DNA from: Colwellia sp.
GTDB lineage: Bacteria; Pseudomonadota; Gammaproteobacteria; Enterobacterales; Alteromonadaceae
Assembly: GCA_022969175.1 (NCBI GenBank)
Contig: JALJPB010000013.1
Span: 22,079 to 86,078 of the forward strand
Direction: 5' to 3'
DNA: 64,000 nucleotides
The stretch's first letter is position 1; each line of letters starts with the position of its first letter. The position numbers were made by a program, and so were the translations under genes. This document shows, piece by piece, positions 1 to 7,289 of this stretch. The notes beneath the pieces were generated by a model. The model was not told the origin of the DNA. It saw only the letters and a list, made by a program, of their open reading frames with translations, and searched no databases.

Positions 1-1247
1 ATATCAATTGTGATGGGTTGTTTTTTTAATTGTGGAGCTAAGGTTAATAAAATATCGTTAATTAATTGTTTTACATCGAATTTTCTATTCTCTTCACTGG
101 ATTGATCTACCGCTACCTTTTTAAAGCTCGATATTAAATCGGCTGCTCGGTTAAGGTTACGATAAATAATGCTGACATTTTCTTGCCCTTCAGATAAGAA
201 TTTTTTAAGTTGGCTAGATTTGAGTGTTTTGTTTTCGAAAGCGTCTTTGAGTTCATTGATACGATCTAACAGTAGGGTAGAAGCTGTAACACCTAAGCCT
301 ATTGGTGTATTTACCTCATGAGCAACTCCCGCAACCATATCCCCAAGAGAGGCCATTTTTTCACTTTCAACGAGTTGTCCTTGAAATTGATGAAGCTTTT
401 CTAAGGTAGTCAGTAGTTCTTGGTTCGATTCTTTTAATGCATCACTACGAAGATTAACTTTGTCTTTTAAAGTCTGATTAATAACAAGTTTTTCTTGATC
501 CATAACTTTTAATTTATTGAACTTTACCTCGGTTCGAGTGAGCAAAATATTTAAGTTTTTTGCCAAAATATCTACTTCTTTATAGGGTTCAGGCCCACAT
601 CGAGTATTGTATTCTTTACTTTGATAAATGTGTTGAACTGTACGGGTAATACTCTTTAAGGGTTCGGTAATCTTTCGTAATAAACGGACAATAAACATCA
701 TAGACAGTAAAACACAACATATGATTATCATGATAGTTGCGAACAATATTTGATTAGTAATTTGTTCTAATCTTTGATTGCTTATCTGTAAGTAAACATA
801 GCCTAATATGTGATTGTTTTTTTCAATAGGGGTAATTATTTCTATATACTTATCGCTGTGTTTAGCTTGTTGTAAATGTTCGATTTCGTCAATTTTGTCT
901 GGAATTGAAGGGTATTGTCCACCTTTTTTATAACTTGTGAAATATTCAATACTCGGTGGTGACGCTTGAATTTTATAGATATGGATATAATTAATTAAAT
1001 TGCTTTGACTAAAAGCTTTCAATGACAATTCTAAAACTTGATCTAGGTCTTTTTCAATAAATTCGATACTTTGCTTTGCAATAACATTGGACCAATTAGC
1101 CGCATTTTGTTCTAAGTTAATTTTCGAATCTTCGATGGCTAAATTGCTAATTATACCAATTCCAGTAATTATTATTAACAAAATAAAGCTAACAATGTAC
1201 ATAAACAAAGAGCGATAAATAGAGTGTATTTTTATGGTGGCGGGCAT
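1..1247 (-). CDS. Sensor histidine kinase, C-terminus cut by the window edge
   Basis: Inner-membrane two-component sensor kinase. The visible 415 residues begin at the ATG whose complement is 1245-1247. They show a membrane segment (about residues 11-35), an extracytoplasmic sensor region (about 36-165), a second membrane segment (about 166-190), a HAMP-like linker ending near 240, a coiled coil, and the phosphoacceptor H box VAHEVNTPIG with His310. The H box is of the NtrB/multi-sensor type. The HATPase_c catalytic domain lies beyond the window, so the gene is truncated only by the edge. No partner response regulator is visible and the stimulus is unknown. Confidence 0.85.
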   Translation of the reverse strand, partial: MPATIKIHSIYRSLFMYIVSFILLIIITGIGIISNLAIEDSKINLEQNAANWSNVIAKQSIEFIEKDLDQVLELSLKAFSQSNLINYIHIYKIQASPPSIEYFTSYKKGGQYPSIPDKIDEIEHLQQAKHSDKYIEIITPIEKNNHILGYVYLQISNQRLEQITNQILFATIMIIICCVLLSMMFIVRLLRKITEPLKSITRTVQHIYQSKEYNTRCGPEPYKEVDILAKNLNILLTRTEVKFNKLKVMDQEKLVINQTLKDKVNLRSDALKESNQELLTTLEKLHQFQGQLVESEKMASLGDMVAGVAHEVNTPIGLGVTASTLLLDRINELKDAFENKTLKSSQLKKFLSEGQENVSIIYRNLNRAADLISSFKKVAVDQSSEENRKFDVKQLINDILLTLAPQLKKQPITID

Positions 1248-1355
1248 AAGGGCCTTAACAAATTTAAAACTACTCTTGAATAGTTATTGAAAAAACACAT
1301 TTTATCAACAAATCTTTGAAAAAATCGTCGACATAATTTATTTTTCAATGCGTGT

Positions 1356-2396
1356 TTAGGCTAGATTGCAGTGGTAAATAGTAAACCCCTGCTCTTTAGC
1401 TAAAATTCTACTTGAGCTAATTGCTCTATCCATAATCTCTTGGTAGCGTAAAAAACTATTAGCGACTATGGTGATAGAACCCTTTTGAGCTATGAATTTT
1501 TTGATGTTTACTAAGAATGTTTCTGTTGCTTGATAATTAGTTTTTACACCTTGGTGAAAAGGGGGGTTAGACACTATATGCTGATATTTTTCGGTAACGT
1601 TTGACAAGCTATTCGAAGGGAAAACCTTTCCTGTTAATCCGTTAAGTGCCAATGTTTTTTCAGCTGAGCTAAGTGCTAGTGCATTGACATCAAGTAGAGA
1701 TAAATCGCTATCGGGGAATTTTTTACCTATGAAACAACTGATTACGCCAGCGCCACAACCAAAGTCTAGAATTTTACCTGACAGCTTTTTAGGTAAGTTA
1801 TTAAGTAAAACCCGTGTACCTACATCTAAACTGTTTTGGCTAAAAACACCAGGTAAAGAAGCGATTGTTAATTTTGTATTACCGATGGTTATTTGATAAT
1901 TTTTAAACCAAGAGTCAAAATTAAACTTATGGTGTAAATTATTGAACTGGCCAAAATATAAGCTGCAGTGGCGAGCAGAATCAACTTTGTTACAATGGCT
2001 AAGTGAGTTACTCGTTAGCTTTTGACAAGATTTAATTCCCGATTTATTTTCTCCTACCAATAAAATTTTTGCATCTTTGGCGAGCAAAGGATTAATCATC
2101 GCAAGGGTATAGCCAAGCTCTGCTTTACTTTTAGGAAACGCTATCACCACTAAATCATGTTCTGAGTCACTCTGATAGTGACTGGTAAAAAGGCAGTTGA
2201 TTTTTTGTTGATAATGCTCTTTTAAATATTGGTACTCTTCATAATTAGTATTTAGACAGGTCAGTTTGCTTGAGGGGTATAATGACAAATATTCAGTGAT
2301 CAGATTATCTGCGGGCATGTTAATTAATAATGGTTTACTAGCTTCGAGTAATTCACTGTTGCGTAACAAGACTTGGCTTGGGTTTGTTAATGACAT
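1356..2396 (-). CDS. rsmC: 16S rRNA (guanine-1207-N2)-methyltransferase RsmC
   Basis: SAM-dependent methyltransferase that makes m2G1207 in 16S rRNA of the 30S subunit. The 346-residue length fits the two-domain RsmC family: a degenerate N-terminal methyltransferase-like half and an active C-terminal half. The SAM-binding motif DFGCGAG is at about 211-217 and the catalytic NPPFHQG motif at about 277-283, both typical of RsmC and RlmG. RlmG is the main alternative, but it is longer (about 375-380 residues) and the NPPFHQG context is RsmC-like. The gene is transcribed towards the histidine kinase with about 110 bases between them. Confidence 0.9.
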   Translation of the reverse strand: MSLTNPSQVLLRNSELLEASKPLLINMPADNLITEYLSLYPSSKLTCLNTNYEEYQYLKEHYQQKINCLFTSHYQSDSEHDLVVIAFPKSKAELGYTLAMINPLLAKDAKILLVGENKSGIKSCQKLTSNSLSHCNKVDSARHCSLYFGQFNNLHHKFNFDSWFKNYQITIGNTKLTIASLPGVFSQNSLDVGTRVLLNNLPKKLSGKILDFGCGAGVISCFIGKKFPDSDLSLLDVNALALSSAEKTLALNGLTGKVFPSNSLSNVTEKYQHIVSNPPFHQGVKTNYQATETFLVNIKKFIAQKGSITIVANSFLRYQEIMDRAISSSRILAKEQGFTIYHCNLA

Positions 2397-2562
2397 GATT
2401 AACCTAACAAAATTAAGAAAACAGGGTTTAACTTAGTCGCTTTATTTAGTAATTTAAATCGATAAAATCAAATGAGAGTGGTTATTCTACTAGAAAAGAT
2501 AAAGATGACCAAAGAGATTAATAAAGAAATCCTAGACTTACGAATAACCGTATAGACGTCTG

Positions 2563-2591
2563 TTGACAGTGATCTTTAAAAAGTGTCTAAT
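2563..2591 (+). promoter_or_regulatory. Putative sigma70 promoter of the lysine operon
   Basis: A perfect -35 box TTGACA (2563-2568) is followed after 17 bases by TCTAAT (2586-2591), a four-of-six match to the -10 consensus. Transcription would start near 2598, about 60 bases upstream of the riboswitch aptamer and 310 bases before dapA. This was read by eye and has no experimental support. Confidence 0.5.
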
Positions 2592-2656
2592 GTCGTTGAT
2601 CCTAATTATAATTAAATCGTCTGTTAAATAAATTTTTAGACTATTTGGTGATAATA

Positions 2657-2905
2657 GGGCCAGAAGAGGAGCGTTAACCAGGTAGTTATCATGAAGAGAT
2701 CAAACTCTAACGACTGATAATGAGGGGGATTAACGCCGAGATAAATGCATTTTTGATAATGTAATTGTCGGTCGATCAGGTTGAATCCTGACGATTGTCA
2801 CCTTAGTTTTATTTTAGTAAGTCAATAAAACTGAAATTGGTGGAGAGCTTCTGGCCTTTGTAAAAGTGCCTTAAGCATCTGCCTTGATGTTTACCGCTTT
2901 TATAA
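2657..2905 (+). promoter_or_regulatory. Lysine riboswitch (L box) and expression platform
   Basis: This leader matches the gammaproteobacterial lysine aptamer as known from E. coli lysC. GGCCAGAAG at 2658-2666 pairs perfectly with CTTCTGGCC at 2848-2856 (P1). It is followed by AGGAGCGTT, then TGAGGGGG and the GCCGAG core (2721-2740), the P4 hairpin CAGGTTGAATCCTG, GTCACC, an A/T-rich P5 hairpin (GTTTTATT/AATAAAAC) and the conserved GGAGAGC at 2842-2848. Downstream, 2860-2904 can fold into a long hairpin (TAAAAGTG with CGCTTTTA, and an inner AAGCATC with GATGTTT). No U-tract follows it, which favours control of translation over termination. Lysine binding is expected to repress the dapA operon. 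Confidence 0.9.
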
Positions 2906-3919
2906 ATGCCTATAAGTTCTCCGAACGAGATGAGTTCGAGAGCAATGAAAACAAATATTACAGATGAAATTCAAACCGACACACCGAACAAAATTATCGG
3001 TAGTAGCGTGTATGAGCAATTAAATCAATTCACCACGTGGACAGCATTAATCACTCCCTTTGATAATAAAGGCGAGATCGATTTTGCTAGCTTAAAAGTT
3101 ATTGCCAGCGACCAAAGTGATGCTGGTAATGGCATATTGTTACTAGGCAGTACGGGTGAGGGGTTAGCATTAACCAATAAACAGCAACTCAGTATTGTTG
3201 AATATGTTTGCCAATTGAAATTAAAATCACCACTGATGGTTGCCGTTGGCGGTTACGATTTAGCTTCTCAAGTGTGCTGGATTGAAACCTGTAACCAACT
3301 GCCTATCGCAGCCTATTTACTGGGCACCCCACTATACGCAAAACCAGGTCCTGTGGGGCAAACCCAATGGTTTAGTCAATTATTAGATACGGCTAAATTC
3401 CCTTGTATGTTATATAACGTCCCTTCGCGCAGTGGTGTAGAAATCCCACTAAGTACCTTATCCAGTGTTCAAGATCATAAAAATTGCTGGGCGATGAAAG
3501 AAGCCAGTGGCGATCTCAATAAGTTTCTTAGTTACCGTCAACATTGCCCTCAGGTAGCTCTTTTTAGTGGTGAAGATGCCATGATGCCATATTTGGCTAA
3601 AGCTGGAGCGAAAGGATTAGTCTCTGTTTGTGCTAATGCTTGGCCTGAAGCAACTCACCGCTATGTTGAGCTTTCGCTTAGCGGAGACGTTGATAGCTTA
3701 TTTCCCCTTTGGCAAAACGCCATAGAATTATTGTTTCAAGTCGCTAATCCCATTCCAGTAAAAGCTTTAATGGCTGAGCAAAAAGTCATTAAAACGCCGG
3801 TTTTACGAGCGCCTTTAACCCATTTAGAACTAAGCAATAACCAATCCTTAATTGCGGCAAATAAAAAAATTGGCCAATGGTTTAGCCAACAAAATTGGCA
3901 AAACGCTACAACGATTTAA
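2906..3919 (+). CDS. dapA: 4-hydroxy-tetrahydrodipicolinate synthase (DapA family)
   Basis: Class I aldolase condensing pyruvate with aspartate semialdehyde, the first step of the DAP/lysine branch. Counting from 2906, the Schiff-base lysine is K198 (in AMKEASGD). The YNVPSRSG motif (from 170) supplies the catalytic Tyr and the substrate Arg, and GSTGEG (81-86) matches GTTGES of E. coli. Two lysine-feedback residues of E. coli DapA differ: S48 is Gly and Y106 is Leu. In-frame ATGs at 2906, 2930 and 2945 are possible starts. The first residues are an unusual extension, so 2945 (preceded by GAGAG) may be the true start. First gene of a four-gene operon behind a lysine riboswitch. Confidence 0.88.
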   Translation: MPISSPNEMSSRAMKTNITDEIQTDTPNKIIGSSVYEQLNQFTTWTALITPFDNKGEIDFASLKVIASDQSDAGNGILLLGSTGEGLALTNKQQLSIVEYVCQLKLKSPLMVAVGGYDLASQVCWIETCNQLPIAAYLLGTPLYAKPGPVGQTQWFSQLLDTAKFPCMLYNVPSRSGVEIPLSTLSSVQDHKNCWAMKEASGDLNKFLSYRQHCPQVALFSGEDAMMPYLAKAGAKGLVSVCANAWPEATHRYVELSLSGDVDSLFPLWQNAIELLFQVANPIPVKALMAEQKVIKTPVLRAPLTHLELSNNQSLIAANKKIGQWFSQQNWQNATTI

Positions 3920-3973
3920 TCAATTATTACGCAATTATTATATCAATCAAACTTTTAAAATCAGGATCTAACA

Positions 3974-4723
3974 ATGAATTGGCAAGATACTTTAGAACAA
4001 CTTGAAGCCGGTACGGTACGTTCAGCAACACAAAACGAGCAAGGGGAGTGGCAAGCAAATATTGATGCTAAAAAAGCAATTTTAGCGGCGTTTAAAGCCG
4101 GTGAAAACATTGAATTAGTTGGCGCTTATCAAGGGTTTGTTGATAAAGATAATTTACCAGCAAGACAATTCACCGTTAGTGATAATGTCCGTTTAGTCCC
4201 TGGTGGTTCATCGGTAAGGCGTGGCGCTCATGTCGCACCTGGCGTTATCATTATGCCCCCAGCGTATATTAATGTTGGTGCATTTGTTGACAGTGGCACT
4301 ATGGTTGATAGTCATGCGTTAATTGGCTCATGTGCACAAATCGGTAAAAACGTACATGTATCTGCGGCTGTTCAAATTGGTGGTGTATTAGAGCCTGTTG
4401 GCGCTAGCCCAGTTATTATAGAAGATGATGCTTTTTTAAGTGCCGGTGTCGTTATTGTTGAAGGTGTTGTTGTTAAAAAAGGCGCAGTGATTGCGCCAGG
4501 TGTATCACTTTCGGCTTCTGTTCCCGTTTATGATTGCGTGAATGAGGTCATGCTTGAAAAAGGTGCTCCAATTCCAGAGCGTGCCATTGTAGTGCCAGGT
4601 ACACGTCCAATGAAAGGTGAGTGGGCGCAATCTCAAGGATTAACTATTGCCTGTGCACTAATCGTTAAATATCGCGATGAAAAAAGCGATGCGTCATTAG
4701 AGTTAGAAGCAGTACTTCGCTAG
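3974..4723 (+). CDS. dapD: Tetrahydrodipicolinate N-acyltransferase (DapD family)
   Basis: Left-handed beta-helix acyltransferase, expected to transfer succinyl (less likely acetyl) from CoA to tetrahydrodipicolinate. At 249 residues it is shorter than E. coli DapD (274), but it keeps the stretch from the hexapeptide repeats through GAFVDSGTMVD and GSCAQIGKNVHVS to IGGVLEP that defines DapD. An AGGA Shine-Dalgarno sits before the ATG. It lies 54 bases after dapA and 28 bases before the decarboxylase start, so all are co-transcribed. The acyl donor cannot be fixed from sequence alone. Confidence 0.88.
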   Translation: MNWQDTLEQLEAGTVRSATQNEQGEWQANIDAKKAILAAFKAGENIELVGAYQGFVDKDNLPARQFTVSDNVRLVPGGSSVRRGAHVAPGVIIMPPAYINVGAFVDSGTMVDSHALIGSCAQIGKNVHVSAAVQIGGVLEPVGASPVIIEDDAFLSAGVVIVEGVVVKKGAVIAPGVSLSASVPVYDCVNEVMLEKGAPIPERAIVVPGTRPMKGEWAQSQGLTIACALIVKYRDEKSDASLELEAVLR

Positions 4724-4751
4724 AACATAGCCATTGAAAGAGCACAATAAG

Positions 4752-5981
4752 ATGAATACAGCACCACTTTGGTTTGATGAAAATGTTCGTGATAGTTTGC
4801 AAAATCACCGTCGAGCGAATCGGCATGAAACAGCTTATTTCGTTTATCAGCTTGATGCTTTAAAAGCACATTTAGCACAGTTACAAAATCAAGATGTAAT
4901 CAAGTTGTGGTTTGCGGTAAAAGCTAACCCTCTGTCCAGTATTATTAAAGCTTTGGACAGCCAAGGTTTTAATTTTGATGTCGCTAGCTCTGGGGAGTTA
5001 AGCCAAGTTTTAGCGCAAGGTATTGAACCTGAAAGAGTGCTAAATACCGGACCTGCAAAATCAAAAAATCAGCTAAGTAGGTTCTTAACACAAGGGGTTA
5101 ATACCTTTGTTGTTGAGAGTTTAAATCAACTTAACTGGCTTAATGACGTTGCCATAGAGCAAAAATGTCGGCCGCAAGTTTTACTTCGTGTGCAATTGCA
5201 ATGGCCTGAAGATGGAAAAAACCCTCTCGGTGGTAATACTGTTACGCCATTTGGCTTATCAACAGAAATTTGGTCACAGATAAATGTTAGAGATTATCCT
5301 TCACTTGATATATCTGGACTGCATATTTTTCAGTGGGGCAATATGCTCAGTAACGAAAAAATGTATTCATTGTGGTCACAGATGGTTGAGCCTTTAACTA
5401 CCTTAGCTAAAACAATAGGTATGACTCTAAAGGTTTTAGACTTAGGTGGTGGTCTTGGTATTGATTATTTACAAGAGGGCAGACAGCTTTCTTGGCAAAA
5501 AATTATTAGAGACTTAGCGCTTATCAAAGAGCAAGCGGGCGTTGAAGAACTTTGGTTAGAGCTTGGGCGTTATGCCGTTGCTGAGTGTGGTTATTATGTG
5601 GTACCTGTGGTTGATCGAAAAACAAATTTCGAGCAAGAGCAATTAGTGCTAGCGGCAGGAATAAACCATTTATTACGCCCAGCGATAACCGAACAACCAT
5701 TCCCAGTTACTCGTTTGCGAGACAATAGAGCGAAACAAGGTAAGCATAACTTCGAAATTCATGGCCCGTTATGCACGAGCATGGACAAACTTGGTCAGCT
5801 TGAATTACCAAAAGATACCGATGTTGGCGATCAACTTATCTTTGGTTATTGCGGTGCATATGGTTTTACCGAAAGCATGCCGTTTTTTTTATGTCATGAA
5901 ATTGCCGCTGAATATGTTTATCAAAATGGCGAACTTGAAGAAATAAGAGCAGCACAGCCTGCTTCTTGGTATTTAAGATAG
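4752..5981 (+). CDS. Divergent LysA-like PLP-dependent decarboxylase
   Basis: Fold-type III (alanine-racemase fold) decarboxylase of about 409 residues in the diaminopimelate decarboxylase family. PLP-binding Lys57 lies in FAVKAN, the phosphate-binding glycines in DLGGGLGID, and ELGRYAVAECG matches the EPGR motif. It departs from true LysA: the substrate motif CExxD reads CTSMD (Cys341-Asp345), and the C-terminal GAYG...YN motif reads GAYGFTESMPFFLC. These features recall the decarboxylases linked to exosortase loci. The start at 4752 is chosen for its GAAAGAG ribosome site; an in-frame ATG at 4734 is less likely. Substrate may be DAP or an N-acylated relative. Confidence 0.75.
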   Translation: MNTAPLWFDENVRDSLQNHRRANRHETAYFVYQLDALKAHLAQLQNQDVIKLWFAVKANPLSSIIKALDSQGFNFDVASSGELSQVLAQGIEPERVLNTGPAKSKNQLSRFLTQGVNTFVVESLNQLNWLNDVAIEQKCRPQVLLRVQLQWPEDGKNPLGGNTVTPFGLSTEIWSQINVRDYPSLDISGLHIFQWGNMLSNEKMYSLWSQMVEPLTTLAKTIGMTLKVLDLGGGLGIDYLQEGRQLSWQKIIRDLALIKEQAGVEELWLELGRYAVAECGYYVVPVVDRKTNFEQEQLVLAAGINHLLRPAITEQPFPVTRLRDNRAKQGKHNFEIHGPLCTSMDKLGQLELPKDTDVGDQLIFGYCGAYGFTESMPFFLCHEIAAEYVYQNGELEEIRAAQPASWYLR

Positions 5982-6000
5982 AGTTAGGAAACGTAATAAT

Positions 6001-7152
6001 ATGAACCAAGTTTCAAAAGAGCTAATGCATGTTGGTGAAATGGCAAGTGGTGCACAGCTTACTGTGCCCGTTTATCGTTTAAAGGCCCAGGGTAACGCTA
6101 ATTTTAGCAAAGGCCCAAGTGTTTATATTCAAGCCAATATGCATGGTGCTGAAGTACAAGGTAATGCGGTTATTTATCAGTTGCTAGAGCTGTTGAAAAA
6201 CTTAAAAATCAATGGCGATATAACTTTAGTACCCTATGCTAATCCCGTGGCATGTAACCATAAAAATGGTGAGTATACTCTAGGCCGATTTGATCCTATT
6301 ACTGGTGTTAACTGGAATCGAATGTATCACTTTGATGAATCGGTGATAGAACCATTTGCTGAGCAACATATTGGTAGTAGTGATAGTGAAATTGAAGCAA
6401 GTTTCAAGCAATTAATGTTAACTGATATTGAACAAAAGCTTGATCACAATATTTTTGGTTTAACTACCGGACAACGTATAGCTTATCAGCTGCAACGGTT
6501 GGCTCATCAAGCTGATTTAGTATTGGATCTACATACCGGGCCGATATCGAGTAAACATTTATATTGTCCTGAGTATTGTCAAGAAAGTGCAAACTATTTT
6601 GATATTCCGCATACCTTGATCATCCCAAATGATTTTGATGGTGCTTTAGATGAAGCAACATTTTGCCCTTGGTGGACACTACAAGAGAAATTTAAAAATC
6701 TTGGTAGAGATCTAAGTTTAAGTGATGGTGTGTTAAATAAAGAAAGCTTCACTGTTGAGCTTGGCTCACAAGAACAAATTGACTTAGCTGAGGCTCATCA
6801 AGACGCGTTAGGAATTTTAAGTTATTTAAATTATAAAGGGGTATTAGCTGAGCAACATGCTCAGGAGTTTATCCCACAAACTATGACACGCTACGGATGT
6901 TACCTTAAAGATTATAAAGCGCTATATTCACCGATGGGGGGCATGGTTGATTATTTAGCTGAATTTGGTCAACTTTTGGCTGCGGGAGAGCCTTTAGTGA
7001 GAATTTTACGAATGGATAATTATGGTGACGGTGATGCGCTACACAATATAACATTAGACCGTCAAGTGATTCCTATTCTACATTTTGCTTCAGCAAGTGT
7101 TAATCAGGGGACTGAGTTGTATAAAGTGTTTACAAAGTTTTTTATTTTTTAA
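6001..7152 (+). CDS. M14-family zinc deacylase (AstE/aspartoacylase-like)
   Basis: Zinc-dependent amidohydrolase of the succinylglutamate desuccinylase/aspartoacylase branch of M14, 383 residues. The predicted zinc ligands are His48 and Glu51 (in MHGAEVQG) and His178 (in LDLHTGP). The substrate motif NWNR is near 104-107 and a likely catalytic Glu253 is in FTVELGS. It starts 19 bases after the decarboxylase, as the last gene of the lysine-riboswitch operon. The context suggests that it removes the acyl group added by the DapD homologue, either in place of DapE or from N2-acyl-lysine. That role is inferred; the family assignment is firm. Confidence 0.8.
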   Translation: MNQVSKELMHVGEMASGAQLTVPVYRLKAQGNANFSKGPSVYIQANMHGAEVQGNAVIYQLLELLKNLKINGDITLVPYANPVACNHKNGEYTLGRFDPITGVNWNRMYHFDESVIEPFAEQHIGSSDSEIEASFKQLMLTDIEQKLDHNIFGLTTGQRIAYQLQRLAHQADLVLDLHTGPISSKHLYCPEYCQESANYFDIPHTLIIPNDFDGALDEATFCPWWTLQEKFKNLGRDLSLSDGVLNKESFTVELGSQEQIDLAEAHQDALGILSYLNYKGVLAEQHAQEFIPQTMTRYGCYLKDYKALYSPMGGMVDYLAEFGQLLAAGEPLVRILRMDNYGDGDALHNITLDRQVIPILHFASASVNQGTELYKVFTKFFIF

Positions 7153-7220
7153 TCAGTAATATTCTGAATAGAATTTCGTGAAACTGTCTCTTTTTGTCGT
7201 GTATTTAAACGTTGGACTGT

Positions 7221-7249
7221 ATAAGGTCCCCATACATTGGGGACCTTAT
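7221..7249. terminator. Bidirectional terminator hairpin
   Basis: A perfect 11-bp stem, ATAAGGTCCCC (7221-7231) with GGGGACCTTAT (7239-7249), has a 7-base loop. It lies between the converging lysine operon and the minus-strand glutamate-synthase-like gene and could serve both. Confidence 0.7.
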
Positions 7250-7289
7250 ATGTTTTATTGGTTTGAGTGTCTTTGGTGATTTTAGTGCT

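Noticed and set aside
2773..2792. Possible tRNA T-arm (GGTTGAATCC)
   Set aside because: It belongs to the P4 hairpin of the lysine riboswitch; there is no acceptor stem or anticodon arm.
2906..2944. First 13 codons as a certain part of DapA
   Set aside because: They lie in a hairpin-rich leader, have no family similarity and no ribosome site; later ATGs are equally possible.
5761..5946. Plus-strand small open frame inside the decarboxylase gene
   Set aside because: Shadow frame; the decarboxylase frame is conserved across this region.
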